A DNA stretch of 64,000 nucleotides from positions 124,001 through 188,000 of the forward strand of contig JACVCC010000002.1 in the NCBI GenBank assembly GCA_016742215.1. Reading direction: 5' to 3'. Below, in pieces: positions 17,563 through 26,662 of the stretch. A program made the position numbers and the translations under genes. The stretch's first letter is position 1; the number at the start of each line of letters is the position of its first letter. This DNA comes from Brevundimonas sp. (GTDB lineage: Bacteria > Pseudomonadota > Alphaproteobacteria > Caulobacterales > Caulobacteraceae). The notes under the pieces were generated by a model, which did not search any database, had not been told where the DNA came from, and saw only the letters and a program-made list of their open reading frames with translations.

Positions 17563-18278
17563 CCCGCCAGCAGCTCGTCGACGATGGCGGGGACCTGTTC
17601 GGTCGCCGGACCGTAGCGGCCCTCGTCGAACAGGCGCGCGCCCATGGAGGGCTCCAGATTGACCTCCAGCGTCCGAGCGCCGCACAGGCTCGCCATCTGC
17701 ACGAAGCCGGCCGCCGGATAGACGGAGCCTGAAGTGCCGATGGAGACGAACAGGTCGCATTCGGCCAACGCCGCTTCGATCCGCTCCATCCGCAGGGGCA
17801 TTTCGCCGAACCAGACGATATGCGGCCGCAGCCAGCCCTCGCTGCTGAAGGGGCTGTCGTGGCGCGGCTCCAGATCGTCGAAGCAGTCGATGACGCTCCC
17901 CGTCGCGGTGCAGTGGGCCTTCAGCAGCTCGCCGTGCATGTGCAGCAGCTCGAACCCCGGACCCGGCGGCATCAGGGCGTGGGCGCGGTCGTGCAGGTCA
18001 TCGACGTTCTGGGTCACCAGCAGGAAGTCGCCCTCCCACCGTGCGGCCAGTTCTGCCAGGGCGTGGTGGGCGGCGTTGGGATGGACGGTCGCCAGTTGTC
18101 GGCGGCGGCGATTGTAGAAGTCCTGCACCAGCGCCGGGTTGGCCGCGAAGCCTTCGGGCGTCGCGACCTCCTCGATCCGGTGGCCTTCCCACAGACCGTC
18201 GCTGGCGCGGAACGTCGGCACCCCGCTCTCGGCCGAAATGCCTGCGCCGGTGAGGATGACGATGTTTCTGTGGGCCAT
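17541..18278 (-). CDS. cobB: NAD-dependent protein deacylase CobB (Sirt5-type sirtuin)
   Basis: The 245-residue sirtuin removes acyl groups from lysines using NAD. It has GAGISAESGVPTFR (NAD loop), TQNVDDLH and the catalytic His115 in HMHGEL. Tyr55 and Arg58 in FYNRRRR form the Y-x2-R signature that in E. coli CobB and Sirt5 favours succinyl- or malonyl-lysine. The zinc module is eroded: only Cys123 and Cys132 remain, and the second Cys pair before LRPHIVWFGE is absent. ATG 18278 is preferred over a start at 18293. The gene is divergent from the formaldehyde operon and convergent with mntP. Confidence 0.92.
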   Translation of the reverse strand: MAHRNIVILTGAGISAESGVPTFRASDGLWEGHRIEEVATPEGFAANPALVQDFYNRRRRQLATVHPNAAHHALAELAARWEGDFLLVTQNVDDLHDRAHALMPPGPGFELLHMHGELLKAHCTATGSVIDCFDDLEPRHDSPFSSEGWLRPHIVWFGEMPLRMERIEAALAECDLFVSIGTSGSVYPAAGFVQMASLCGARTLEVNLEPSMGARLFDEGRYGPATEQVPAIVDELLAGQASQPM

Positions 18279-18339
18279 GCGGTTCCATAGCATCGACGAT
18301 CCATCCTAGAAGAGCGGCAACGCTGAAGGAGCCCCCACC

Positions 18340-19446
18340 ATGAAAACCCGCGCCGCCGTCGCCTTCGAGGCCAAACGTCCGCTCGAGATCGTCGAGGTCG
18401 ATCTGGAAGGGCCGCGCGCCGGGGAGGTGCTGGTCGAGATCAAGGCGACGGGCATCTGCCACACCGACGCCTATACGCTGGACGGTCTGGACAGCGAGGG
18501 CATCTTCCCGAGCATTCTCGGTCACGAGGGCGCCGGCGTGGTGGTCGAGGTCGGACCGGGCGTGACCAGCGTCGAGGTCGGCGACCACGTCATTCCGCTG
18601 TACACGCCGGAATGCCGCCAGTGTAAGTCGTGCCTGAGCCGCAAGACCAACCTGTGCACCTCGATCCGCGCGACGCAGGGCAAGGGGCTGATGCCCGACG
18701 GCTCCTCGCGCTTCAGCTACAAGGGGCAGGCGATCGCTCACTACATGGGCTGCTCGACCTTCTCGAACTACACCGTTCTGCCCGAGATCGCCCTGGCGAA
18801 GATCCGCAAGGACGCGCCGTTCGACAAGGCCTGCTACGTCGGCTGCGGCGTGACCACGGGCGTGGGCGCGGTGGTCAACTCGGCCAAGGTCGAGCCGGGC
18901 GCCAACGCGGTCGTCTTCGGGCTTGGCGGCATCGGCCTGAACGTCATCCAGGGCCTGAAGATGGTCGGCGCCGACATGATCGTCGGCGTGGACATCAACG
19001 CCGACAAGGAAGAGTGGGGCCGTCGCTTCGGCATGACCCACTTCGTCAATCCGAAGGAGGTGTCGGACGTGGTGGCCCACCTGGTCGAACTGACCGGCGG
19101 CGGCGCGGACTACACCTTCGACTGCACCGGCAACACCGTGGTTATGCGTCAGGCGCTGGAAGCCTGCCACCGCGGCTGGGGCGAGAGCATCATCATCGGC
19201 GTGGCCGAGGCGGGCAAGGAGATCGCCACCCGCCCGTTCCAGCTGGTCACCGGCCGCGTCTGGCGCGGTTCGGCTTTTGGCGGCGCCCGAGGCCGCACCG
19301 ACACGCCGAAGATCGTCGACTGGTACATGGACGGGAAGATCGAGATCGACCCGATGATCACCCACACCTTCGACCTCGAGGACATCAACAAGGCCTTTGA
19401 CCTGATGCACGAGGGCAAGAGCATCCGCTCGGTGGTCGTCTTCTGA
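18340..19446 (+). CDS. frmA: S-(hydroxymethyl)glutathione dehydrogenase (class III alcohol dehydrogenase)
   Basis: The enzyme oxidises the formaldehyde-glutathione adduct to S-formylglutathione with NAD. The 368-residue protein has catalytic-zinc ligands in [12 protein letters not shown] and GHEGAGVV, the structural zinc Cys cluster [15 protein letters not shown], and the Rossmann motif [11 protein letters not shown]. The ending KSIRSVVVF is characteristic of class III ADH. AAGGAG lies before the ATG. A VOC-family gene and S-formylglutathione hydrolase follow on the same strand, giving the full glutathione-dependent formaldehyde pathway. Confidence 0.97.
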   Translation: MKTRAAVAFEAKRPLEIVEVDLEGPRAGEVLVEIKATGICHTDAYTLDGLDSEGIFPSILGHEGAGVVVEVGPGVTSVEVGDHVIPLYTPECRQCKSCLSRKTNLCTSIRATQGKGLMPDGSSRFSYKGQAIAHYMGCSTFSNYTVLPEIALAKIRKDAPFDKACYVGCGVTTGVGAVVNSAKVEPGANAVVFGLGGIGLNVIQGLKMVGADMIVGVDINADKEEWGRRFGMTHFVNPKEVSDVVAHLVELTGGGADYTFDCTGNTVVMRQALEACHRGWGESIIIGVAEAGKEIATRPFQLVTGRVWRGSAFGGARGRTDTPKIVDWYMDGKIEIDPMITHTFDLEDINKAFDLMHEGKSIRSVVVF

Positions 19447-19450
19447 TCAT

Positions 19451-19493
19451 AGTTGCCAAAAGCAACTGACTGGTGTCAGATCGCCTCATCTGA
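19451..19493 (+). other. Two small inverted repeats between frmA and the VOC gene
   Basis: AGTTGC-CAAAA-GCAACT (19451-19467) is followed by TCAGAT-CGCCTC-ATCTGA (19476-19493). Both are perfect 6-base arms without a T-run. They could attenuate transcription, protect mRNA ends or bind a regulator; nothing decides between these. Confidence 0.4.
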
Positions 19494-19507
19494 TCGGGAG
19501 GGAATCC

Positions 19508-19891
19508 ATGTTCACACATATCACCGTGGGCGCGAACGACATCGAGGCGTCGCGGAAATTCTATGACGCGGCGCTCGGCGCCCTGGGCGTCGATCCGGGG
19601 CAGCCGGACGGCAAGGGGCGCTACTGGTGGCGGACGGCGCGGGGCGCGTTTGCGGTCGGCAAGCCGATCGACGGCGATCCCGCCTGCCACGCCAATGGGG
19701 GCACCATCGGCTTCGCTGCGCGCGACGCTGATGCGGTGAAGGCCTTCCACGATGCCGGCGTCGAGGCGGGCGGCACCTCGATCGAGGACCCGCCCGGCCT
19801 GCGCGAGGGCCCGTTCGGCGCCCTGCATCTGGCCTATCTGCGCGACCCGTCGGGCAACAAGATCTGCGCCCTGCACCGGGTCGCAAGCTAG
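19508..19891 (+). CDS. VOC/glyoxalase-fold protein
   Basis: The 127-residue protein is a vicinal-oxygen-chelate fold unit: MFTHITVGANDIEASRKFYDA opens it with the usual His near the N-terminus, AARDADAVKAFHDAGVEAGG is the linking helix, and YLRDPSGNKICALHR ends it with the metal-site pattern. In formaldehyde operons such small VOC proteins are often found, but the substrate is unknown. GGGAGGG lies before the ATG. It sits between the dehydrogenase and S-formylglutathione hydrolase genes, so a role with glutathione adducts is a reasonable inference. Confidence 0.88.
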   Translation: MFTHITVGANDIEASRKFYDAALGALGVDPGQPDGKGRYWWRTARGAFAVGKPIDGDPACHANGGTIGFAARDADAVKAFHDAGVEAGGTSIEDPPGLREGPFGALHLAYLRDPSGNKICALHRVAS

Positions 19892-19924
19892 CCGCGGCTC
19901 GCCGCGAGGTGTTAAGCGGGCGGC

Positions 19925-20758
19925 ATGGAAACCACCAAGACCCATGCCGTCCACGGCGGAACGCTCCGCTATCTGAAGCATGACAGCGCCACCACCGGCA
20001 CGCCGATGACGCTGTCGGTCTTCACGCCCGGCGGGGAGGGGCCGTTTCCGGTCCTGATCTGGCTGTCGGGCCTGACCTGCACCGAAGACAATTTCACCAC
20101 CAAGGCCGGGGCCTACAGGGCCGCGGCCGAGCATGGCGTCATCATCGTCGCGCCGGATACCAGCCCGCGCGGCGAGGGTGTGGCGAACGACGAGGCCTAT
20201 GACCTGGGGCAGGGCGCGGGCTTCTACGTCGATGCGACGCAGGCGCCGTGGACGCCGCACTTCCGCATGGAGACCTATGTCACGGGCGAGCTGATCGAGC
20301 TGATCGACGCGCAGTTCCCGACGACGAAGACCCGGTCGGTATTCGGTCATTCCATGGGCGGGCATGGCGCGCTGACGCTGGCGCTGAACCATCCGGAACT
20401 GTTCCAGTCGGTCTCGGCCTTCGCGCCGATCAGTTCTCCGACCCGTTGCCCGTGGGGCGAGAAGGCGCTGGGCGCCTATCTGGGCGACGACCGCGCGGCG
20501 TGGGCGCGGCACGACGCGGCCCTGCTGATCGAGGGCGGCGCGGCGCAGGGCGTCTATGACGACATTCTGGTGGACCAGGGCGACGCCGATCCCTTCCTTG
20601 TCGAGCAGCTGAAGCCCGAACTGCTGGTCGAGGCCGGGAGGGCGTCAGGCCAGAAGATCACGGTGCGGATGCAGCCGGGGTATGACCACTCGTATTTCTT
20701 CATGGCCAGCTTCATCGAAGACCACATCGCCTTCCACGCCGCACGACTGAAGGGATAG
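19925..20758 (+). CDS. fghA: S-formylglutathione hydrolase
   Basis: This serine esterase splits S-formylglutathione into formate and glutathione, the last step of the detoxification pathway begun by frmA. The 277-residue protein has LSGLTCTEDNF (oxyanion and glutathione-recognition loop typical of FGH), the nucleophile elbow GHSMGGHGAL, an Asp in DILVDQGDADPFL and the catalytic His in QPGYDHSYFF. Its length matches esterase D/FGH enzymes. The downstream DUF4350-like gene starts four bases after its stop and may be co-transcribed. Confidence 0.96.
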   Translation: METTKTHAVHGGTLRYLKHDSATTGTPMTLSVFTPGGEGPFPVLIWLSGLTCTEDNFTTKAGAYRAAAEHGVIIVAPDTSPRGEGVANDEAYDLGQGAGFYVDATQAPWTPHFRMETYVTGELIELIDAQFPTTKTRSVFGHSMGGHGALTLALNHPELFQSVSAFAPISSPTRCPWGEKALGAYLGDDRAAWARHDAALLIEGGAAQGVYDDILVDQGDADPFLVEQLKPELLVEAGRASGQKITVRMQPGYDHSYFFMASFIEDHIAFHAARLKG

Positions 20759-20762
20759 ACCC

Positions 20763-21722
20763 ATGCGAGCTTCGCTCGTCGCCGCCCTCGCGCTTGTCAT
20801 CGCCACGCCCTCGTTGGCCCAGCAACAGATGGGCGACCCCTCCTATCGGCCGGTGATCGAACAACCGGCCTATCGGAACGACGGCCCGATGATCCAGCTG
20901 GACGCCGCGCACGGCAGTGTCCAGACGATCGACGGGCGCTATGCGGGGTTTGCGGCCCTGGTTCAGGCCGACGGATATCGCATCCGGGTCGGAGAGCAGC
21001 CGCTGGATCAGGCTGGTGCGCTGGACGGCGTCGACATCCTCGTGATCTCGAATGCGGTCGCGCCGCGCGACGGTTCGAGCCCTGACGCCTTCACGGCCCC
21101 GGAGATTGCGGCGCTCGACGCCTGGGTGCGCGCAGGCGGCTCGCTGTTGCTGGCGGTCGACCATGCGCCCTACGGCAGCGCGAACGAGAGCCTGGGACGC
21201 GCCCTCGGCGTGACGATGGGCAAGGGCTACGCCTTCGTCGTCAGCGAACAGGGCCGACCGGTCACCAACGCGGACTTCCCGGCCGAGGCGCTGGGCGATC
21301 ATCCGGTGATCGTCGGCCGCGATGCGGCCGAGCGCGTCGGTCGGGTTCGCACATTCACCGGACAGTCGCTGCAGGGACCGGACGGCGCGGTCGTGCTGCT
21401 GGCGATGCCGCAAGGCGCCGGAGAAGCGCCTGACCTGCCCACGCTCCAGATGATCCATCAGCGGCTGGACGCCGGTGAGGATCTCGCGACGGTTCTGGCC
21501 GCACTGTCCAGTCCCGCACTCCCGGCCCAGGGGCTCGCCTTCACCCATGGCGCCGGCCGTGTCGTGGTGCTGGGCGAGGCAGGCATGCTGACCGCCCAGA
21601 TGGTTCGCTTCGACGACGGGCGTGAACCCTTCCGGTTCGGACTTCACACCACCGGCCATGACGATCAGCAGTTCGCGCTGAACATCCTGCACTGGCTGAG
21701 CCGCGTCGAGGGAATGCAATGA
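20763..21722 (+). CDS. Exported DUF4350-like protein
   Basis: The 319-residue product has a Sec signal (MRASLVAALALVIATPSLAQ). The mature part has an alpha/beta fold with DGVDILVISNAVAPRD and LDAWVRAGGSLLLAVDH, the pattern of DUF4350/ThuA-like class I amidotransferase-fold domains. Near the C-terminus GRVVVLGEAGMLTAQ and FALNILHWLSR also match. No catalytic Cys is evident, so it is probably a binding or structural domain. It follows fghA by four bases and overlaps the next small gene by four (ATGA). Confidence 0.65.
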   Translation: MRASLVAALALVIATPSLAQQQMGDPSYRPVIEQPAYRNDGPMIQLDAAHGSVQTIDGRYAGFAALVQADGYRIRVGEQPLDQAGALDGVDILVISNAVAPRDGSSPDAFTAPEIAALDAWVRAGGSLLLAVDHAPYGSANESLGRALGVTMGKGYAFVVSEQGRPVTNADFPAEALGDHPVIVGRDAAERVGRVRTFTGQSLQGPDGAVVLLAMPQGAGEAPDLPTLQMIHQRLDAGEDLATVLAALSSPALPAQGLAFTHGAGRVVVLGEAGMLTAQMVRFDDGREPFRFGLHTTGHDDQQFALNILHWLSRVEGMQ

Positions 21723-21946
21723 CCGATCAAGCATACGAGCCGATGTTCGCCGCGCTCTGCAACGAGCTGGGTTTCTGCCTGCACGACAAGGCCCAGAAGC
21801 GCGTGATCGCGGCGCTGCCTGAAGGTCTGGAGGCGGCGACAAAGGTCGCTTTCGCCGCCGCCGGGGTCGACTATCTGACCGCCCTTGGCGACCTCCGCCG
21901 GTCGGTCCGTGACTGCATCAAGTCCAACCTGCCAGACGCAGGCTAG
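21719..21946 (+). CDS. Small soluble hypothetical protein
   Basis: The 75-residue protein starts inside the stop of the upstream gene (ATGA overlap), so it is translationally coupled. It is mainly helical, with two Cys near the N-terminus (ALCNELGFCLHDKAQKR) and one near the C-terminus (RDCIKSNL). There is no signal peptide or membrane helix. I do not recognise a family. It is the last gene of the frmA-fghA transcription unit and is convergent with a lipoprotein gene, overlapping it by four bases. Confidence 0.65.
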   Translation: MTDQAYEPMFAALCNELGFCLHDKAQKRVIAALPEGLEAATKVAFAAAGVDYLTALGDLRRSVRDCIKSNLPDAG

Positions 21947-22308
21947 CGGTCGCGCTTTGGCCCGCGCCGGTCCGGGCGGCCATCATCGCGACGGTCACGA
22001 CCATCATGACGCCCGCCCCTGTGCCGATCGCCATCGCGATAACGGTCTCGGTCTCGGTCTCGATAGTGGCCGCCGCCACGGCTGTAGTCGATCACATAGG
22101 TCGGCTGGTTCTGCCAGGCCGGCGCGCAATGTTGCTGGACCATGCCCAAGCTGTTCACATAGGTCGAACAGACGGGCTGGTTGGCGATTTCGTAGGCGGC
22201 CTGATCGAGGCCCAGGGCGACGGCTTCCCAGAACGCCGGGTCGCTGGTGCACCCGGACAGGGCGACACCGCTGGCCGCCACCATCGCGATCCTTCTGATC
22301 GAACGCAT
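21943..22308 (-). CDS. Lipoprotein with Asp/Arg/Gly-rich tail
   Basis: From the ATG at 22308, preceded by an excellent GCGGAGGAAA ribosome site, the protein has 121 residues. A lipobox (ALSGC) gives Cys18 as the anchor. The mature part begins with a helical segment (DPAFWEAVALGLDQAAYEIA) and two Cys, then ends in a low-complexity tail of repeated D-R and G-R pairs. Such basic/acidic tails may bind nucleic acid or cell-wall polymer; function is unknown. It is divergent from the superoxide dismutase gene. Confidence 0.75.
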   Translation of the reverse strand: MRSIRRIAMVAASGVALSGCTSDPAFWEAVALGLDQAAYEIANQPVCSTYVNSLGMVQQHCAPAWQNQPTYVIDYSRGGGHYRDRDRDRYRDGDRHRGGRHDGRDRRDDGRPDRRGPKRDR

Positions 22309-22471
22309 CGTTTCCTCCGCTCCACCCAAGCGTGACAGGAGACAGCGTGCTGCAGCCAATGTAAGGGCGCAAGCGTTCCAAAGCTGACGATTCCCGTCGG
22401 TCACATCTTGGGTCCCGGCCCGGAGTGACTAGATACAGCCAAGTCTCAAACCCGTCGAAAGGAGCCATCCA

Positions 22472-23086
22472 ATGGCCTTCACCCTTCCGCCCCTCCCGTA
22501 TGCCTACGACGCCCTGGAGCCGGCGATCGACAAGGAGACGATGACTTTCCACCACGACAAGCACCACCAGACCTATGTCGACAACCTGAACAAGGCCGTC
22601 GACGCCGATGCCTCGCTGCAGGGCAAGTCGCTGGAAGAGCTGTTCGCGACGATGTCCAAGCTGCCGAAGGCCGTGCGCAACAACGGCGGCGGTCACTGGA
22701 ACCACGCCCTGTTCTGGGAACTGCTGGCTCCGGCCGATCAGGCCGGCGAGCCGTCGGCTGAGCTGGCCGCCGCGATCGACCGCGACCTGGGCGGTTTCGA
22801 CAAGTTCAAGGAAGACTTCAACGCCGCCGGCGCCGGCCAGTTCGGCTCGGGCTGGGCCTGGCTGATCGTCCAGGACGGCAAGCTGAAGGTCACTTCGACC
22901 CCGAACCAGGATAACCCGCTGATGGACGTCGCCGACGAGAAGGGCGCTGTCGTCCTGGGCGCCGACGTGTGGGAACACGCCTATTATCTGAAATATCAGA
23001 ACCGCCGGGCCGACTACCTGAAGGCCTTCTGGTCGGTGGTGAACTGGAAAAAGGCGAACGAGCTGTTCGCTGCGGCCACCAAGTAA
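22472..23086 (+). CDS. sodB: Superoxide dismutase (Fe/Mn family)
   Basis: The enzyme converts superoxide to oxygen and peroxide. The 204-residue length is typical. Metal ligands sit in [13 protein letters not shown] (first His), [12 protein letters not shown] (second His), and [15 protein letters not shown] (Asp and His). The gene resembles alphaproteobacterial sodB, yet the second-sphere pattern GGGHWNH together with the Gln in STPNQDNP is the manganese-type arrangement, so Mn use or cambialism is likely. AAAGGAG precedes the ATG, and a strong terminator follows. Confidence 0.95.
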   Translation: MAFTLPPLPYAYDALEPAIDKETMTFHHDKHHQTYVDNLNKAVDADASLQGKSLEELFATMSKLPKAVRNNGGGHWNHALFWELLAPADQAGEPSAELAAAIDRDLGGFDKFKEDFNAAGAGQFGSGWAWLIVQDGKLKVTSTPNQDNPLMDVADEKGAVVLGADVWEHAYYLKYQNRRADYLKAFWSVVNWKKANELFAAATK

Positions 23087-23096
23087 GCGTCTCTCC

Positions 23097-23127
23097 AACC
23101 GCCGGGCCAAGGCCCGGCGGTTTTGTC
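23097..23127 (+). terminator. Rho-independent terminator of the superoxide dismutase gene
   Basis: Arms 23097-23108 and 23111-23122 are a perfect 12-base inverted repeat (core CCGCCGGGCC / GGCCCGGCGG) followed by TTTTGTCTTT. It starts ten bases after the stop. Confidence 0.9.
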
Positions 23128-23147
23128 TTTCAGGCCACGGAGCCCTC

Positions 23148-24068
23148 ATGAACGTTCACGCCCGCCTGGCCGCCGCCAGCCTGATGCTGATGACCCTCGC
23201 CGCCGCCTGCTCGCAGCAGCCGGAGAAGGCGACCGAACCTGCGCCGGCGGCCCCGGCTGCGGTTCCGGTGAGCGATACCCACGCTTTCCGGATCGGGCAG
23301 GTCGAGGCAGTGGCGCTTCGCGACGGGACGATCGTCCTGACCAATGCCGAGGAGCAGAGCCCGTGGAGTGCGGTGGCTGACGTCGCGACTGTGCTGACCG
23401 CCGGCGGGGTGACCGACAACCGCATTCATCTGTCCGTCCAGCCGCTGCTGGTGAAGGACGGCGACCGGGTCGTGCTGATCGACACCGGCGCGGGCGGGCA
23501 GATGGGGACGGAGAACAAGCTGCAGGCCTCCCTGGCGTCCGCAGGCGTTCAGCCGGCGCAGATCACCGACATCCTGATCTCGCATTCCCACGGCGACCAC
23601 GTCGGCGGGCTCGTCGCCAATGGCGCGCTGGTCTATCCGAATGCCACCGTGCGCATGACTGCGGCCGAGTGGTCGGCGATGCAGGGCGATAACGAACTGC
23701 AGCCTGTCGTCGACCTCATTCGACCGAAGGTGCAGACGTTCGAGCCGGGCGCCGGCATTTCTCCGGCCATCACGGCCCTGCCGCTGGCCGGGCACACCGC
23801 GGGCCACACCGGCTATGAGATCGCCAATGGCGGCGCGCGACTGATCTACGTCGGGGACGCCCTGCACAGCTCCCTGATCTCGGTGCAGCGCCCCGAGCTG
23901 ATCAACCGTTGGGACCTGAACAGCACGGTGGCGATCGCGACGCGCCAGTCGCTTCTCGAACGGGGAGCCTCGCAGAACCTCCTGTTCTACGGCGTTCACT
24001 TCCCCTTCCCGGGACTGGGACGCATCGAACGGCGAGACGACGGGTTCGTCTGGGCTCCAGCGAGCTGA
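23148..24068 (+). CDS. Lipoprotein metallo-beta-lactamase-fold hydrolase
   Basis: The 306-residue protein has a lipobox-type signal (LAAACS, Cys around 21) and an Ala/Pro-rich linker. Its catalytic domain carries SHSHGDHVGG, the zinc ligands of the MBL fold, then LAGHTAGHTGY and VGDALHSS for the remaining ligands. This arrangement is closest to the AHL-lactonase/quorum-quenching-like hydrolase group. It is probably attached to the membrane in the periplasm; the substrate is unknown. It lies just after the sodB terminator and ahead of the c-di-GMP gene. Confidence 0.87.
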   Translation: MNVHARLAAASLMLMTLAAACSQQPEKATEPAPAAPAAVPVSDTHAFRIGQVEAVALRDGTIVLTNAEEQSPWSAVADVATVLTAGGVTDNRIHLSVQPLLVKDGDRVVLIDTGAGGQMGTENKLQASLASAGVQPAQITDILISHSHGDHVGGLVANGALVYPNATVRMTAAEWSAMQGDNELQPVVDLIRPKVQTFEPGAGISPAITALPLAGHTAGHTGYEIANGGARLIYVGDALHSSLISVQRPELINRWDLNSTVAIATRQSLLERGASQNLLFYGVHFPFPGLGRIERRDDGFVWAPAS

Positions 24069-24176
24069 GCTCAGCGCGAGGGTTGATGCTCCGGTAACCG
24101 TATCTGTAGCCGGAGCGATTAACCCTTAACCTCTAGGTGCGGAGGGCTGAAGTACCCAGAGGGGCCCCGACCGCGC

Positions 24177-26507
24177 ATGCGCGTCATCGACTGTCTGACC
24201 CAGGATCACAATCTCGCGCTCGTCGCCCTGGCCGCACTGATCTGTGTGGCCGGCTCGTTCGTGATGAGCCGACTGTTCACCAGGACCCGCCGTGGCGTGG
24301 CGCGTGACCGCCTGCCGTGGATCTTCCTGGGCGCCGTCGCCGGCGGCGCCACCATCTGGTGCACCCACTTTGTCGCCATGCTGGCCTACAAGCCGGGCGT
24401 CGAGATCGCCTATGCCCCGCTGCTGACCGGCGTGTCGCTGATCGTGGCCATGATCGGCTGCGGCGTCGCCATCAGCCTCGGCGCCATGCGCAAGCGCTGG
24501 GCGCCGGCTGTCGGGGGAGCGACCTTCGGGCTGGGCGTCGCTTCCATGCACTACATCGGCATGGCCGCCTTCACCGCCGAGGCCGTCGTGCACTGGGACA
24601 TGGCCTATGTCGTGGTTTCGGTTCTGGCCGCGATCATCGGCGGAGCGGTGGCGTTCGCGATCGGCGCAAACAGTGAGTTGCGCCACCGGCCTTTGCTGAC
24701 CCCGCCGATGCTGGTTCTGACCATCGTCAGCCTGCACTTCACCGGCATGGGCGCGATGACGGTTCTCCCGTTCGCCCCGTCCGACACGGCCTGGACCCTG
24801 ACCGAAGCAGAAACCCTGCTGGCGCTCGGCGTTGCGGTCGTCGGCTTCCTGATCCTTGGCACGGCCGTCGCCAGCTACGCGCTTGAGGAACAATCCGAGC
24901 GCCTGTCGCGCACCCGTCTGAGCAGCCTGATCGAAGGCAGCGTCGATGGAATGATGGTGGAGGCCGACGGCAAGGTCGTCATGGCCAACCGCGCCTTCGC
25001 CCTGCTGTGCGGACTCCCGGATCAGGCCGTTGTCGGCCGCCCGGTCGCGGACTGGATGGATGACGTCGACGCCATGCCCGCCGACGCACTGGTCCAGAGC
25101 CGCCTCAAGGGCGCCGAGGAAACCATTCCCGTCGAAGTCGCTGTCCGCATCGAGGCGACCCCGGATCAGACGTTCCGCATCCTGGCCGTGCGCGACCTGC
25201 GTCCGCGCATCGCGCAGGAGCGCCGCATCGCCCATCTGGCGCGCAACGACAGTCTGACGGGTCTGCCGAACCGCGCCTCCTTCCTCGAGAAGCTGGATCG
25301 CATCGTTGCCGCTGTGGGCGACGCGGGCCAGTTCGCCCTGCTGGCGATCGACCTGAACCGCTTCAAGGAGGTCAACGACCTCTATGGCCACGCCGTCGGC
25401 GACCAGCTGCTCGTCCACGTGGCCAACAATATCAAGGACGCCGCGCTCGACACCGAGTTTGTCGCGCGCCTGGGGGGCGACGAGTTCGTGGCCATCGTGC
25501 CGGTCACCGAGCGTCATCAGGCCGAGGCAGCAGCCGAACGCCTCCGCGCCGCCATCGTCCAGCCGCTGGAGGCGGAACACGCGGAACTGCAGTGCGGGGC
25601 CGCCATCGGCATCGCCCTCTGGCCGCACGATGCGTCCGAGCCTTCAGTGCTGATCAACAATGCCGACCTGGCCATGTATCGGGCCAAGGCCTCGCTCGCG
25701 ACCGACATCTGCTTCTACGAGGAAGCGATGGATGAGGCGGTGCGCCAGCGCCGGCGGGTGACCCTCGGCCTTCGCGATGCGCTCGAGAACGACCGGTTCG
25801 AGCTGCACTACCAGCTGCAGGCCTCGGTCGAGACGGGGCAGATCACCGGCTACGAGGCGCTGCTGCGCTGGCGTCAGCCGGATGGGTCCTTCGTCTCGCC
25901 GGCGGAATTCATCCCTATCGCCGAAGAGACCGGCATGATCCTGCCGATCGGCGAATGGGTGCTGCGTCGCGCCTGCGCCGAGGCCGCAACCTGGCCCGAG
26001 GCCTACCGGATCGCGGTGAACCTCTCACCGATCCAGCTGTCGCACGTTGACCTGCCGCGCATGGTCCATCAGATCCTGATCGAGACCGGCCTGTCGCCCT
26101 ATCGTCTGGAGCTGGAAATCACCGAGACGGCCATGATCGCGGATATGGAGCGCACGACCCATATCCTGCGTCAGCTGAAGCTGCTGGGCGTGTCGGTGGC
26201 CATGGACGACTTCGGCACCGGATATTCGTCGCTGTCGACCCTGCGCGCCTTCCCGTTCGACAAGATCAAGCTGGACCGGACCTTCATGTCCGAGCTGGAT
26301 GGCGGGCCGCAGTCCAAGGCCATTATCCGCGCCGTGCTGGCGCTCGGCGAGAGCCTGGCCATTCCGATCCTCGCCGAAGGGGTGGAGACTCAGGAGCAGC
26401 TGACGTTCCTGCGCGAGCAGGGCTGCGACGAGGTGCAGGGCTATCTTCTGGGTCGCCCGGCCCGTGAGATCGTGACCGAGCCGGCCAAACGCAGCGCAGC
26501 GGCCTGA
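24177..26507 (+). CDS. MHYT-PAS-GGDEF-EAL cyclic-di-GMP protein
   Basis: The 776-residue inner-membrane protein has an N-terminal MHYT sensor (residues 1-220). Its three repeats read WCTHFVAML, SMHYIGMAAF and SLHFTGMGAM, thought to bind copper and sense gases. A PAS domain lies near 245-345. The GGDEF domain has an intact LGGDEFVAIV with no RxxD inhibitory site five residues before it, so cyclase activity without product inhibition is possible. The EAL domain is complete: EALLRW, VNLSP, ELEITE, MDDFGTGYSSL, KLDR, AEGVET. It could make and break c-di-GMP, like P. aeruginosa MucR or NbdA. Confidence 0.95.
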   Translation: MRVIDCLTQDHNLALVALAALICVAGSFVMSRLFTRTRRGVARDRLPWIFLGAVAGGATIWCTHFVAMLAYKPGVEIAYAPLLTGVSLIVAMIGCGVAISLGAMRKRWAPAVGGATFGLGVASMHYIGMAAFTAEAVVHWDMAYVVVSVLAAIIGGAVAFAIGANSELRHRPLLTPPMLVLTIVSLHFTGMGAMTVLPFAPSDTAWTLTEAETLLALGVAVVGFLILGTAVASYALEEQSERLSRTRLSSLIEGSVDGMMVEADGKVVMANRAFALLCGLPDQAVVGRPVADWMDDVDAMPADALVQSRLKGAEETIPVEVAVRIEATPDQTFRILAVRDLRPRIAQERRIAHLARNDSLTGLPNRASFLEKLDRIVAAVGDAGQFALLAIDLNRFKEVNDLYGHAVGDQLLVHVANNIKDAALDTEFVARLGGDEFVAIVPVTERHQAEAAAERLRAAIVQPLEAEHAELQCGAAIGIALWPHDASEPSVLINNADLAMYRAKASLATDICFYEEAMDEAVRQRRRVTLGLRDALENDRFELHYQLQASVETGQITGYEALLRWRQPDGSFVSPAEFIPIAEETGMILPIGEWVLRRACAEAATWPEAYRIAVNLSPIQLSHVDLPRMVHQILIETGLSPYRLELEITETAMIADMERTTHILRQLKLLGVSVAMDDFGTGYSSLSTLRAFPFDKIKLDRTFMSELDGGPQSKAIIRAVLALGESLAIPILAEGVETQEQLTFLREQGCDEVQGYLLGRPAREIVTEPAKRSAAA

Positions 26508-26612
26508 GGTTGACTCCGGCGGGCGCTGAGTAGATAAGCCCCGCCTTCACGTCCCGGACTTCGGCCCGGAGCGCGAACCATGACGGACGATGCGTGGACC
26601 GCCGTTGAAAGT

Positions 26613-26634
26613 GCCTCTCCAATCCGGGAGAGGC
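26613..26634 (+). promoter_or_regulatory. Hairpin in the rpsD leader
   Basis: GCCTCTCC (26613-26620) pairs perfectly with GGAGAGGC (26627-26634) around AATCCG, 29 bases before the rpsD start. S4 represses its own mRNA in other bacteria through leader structures; whether this hairpin does so is inference. Confidence 0.4.
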
Positions 26635-26662
26635 CGGGCCGCATCAACATAGAGAGTGACGT

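Noticed and set aside
24115..24130. TTAACCCTTAA before the c-di-GMP gene as a CtrA site
   Set aside because: The spacing between the TTAA halves is three bases, not the seven required.
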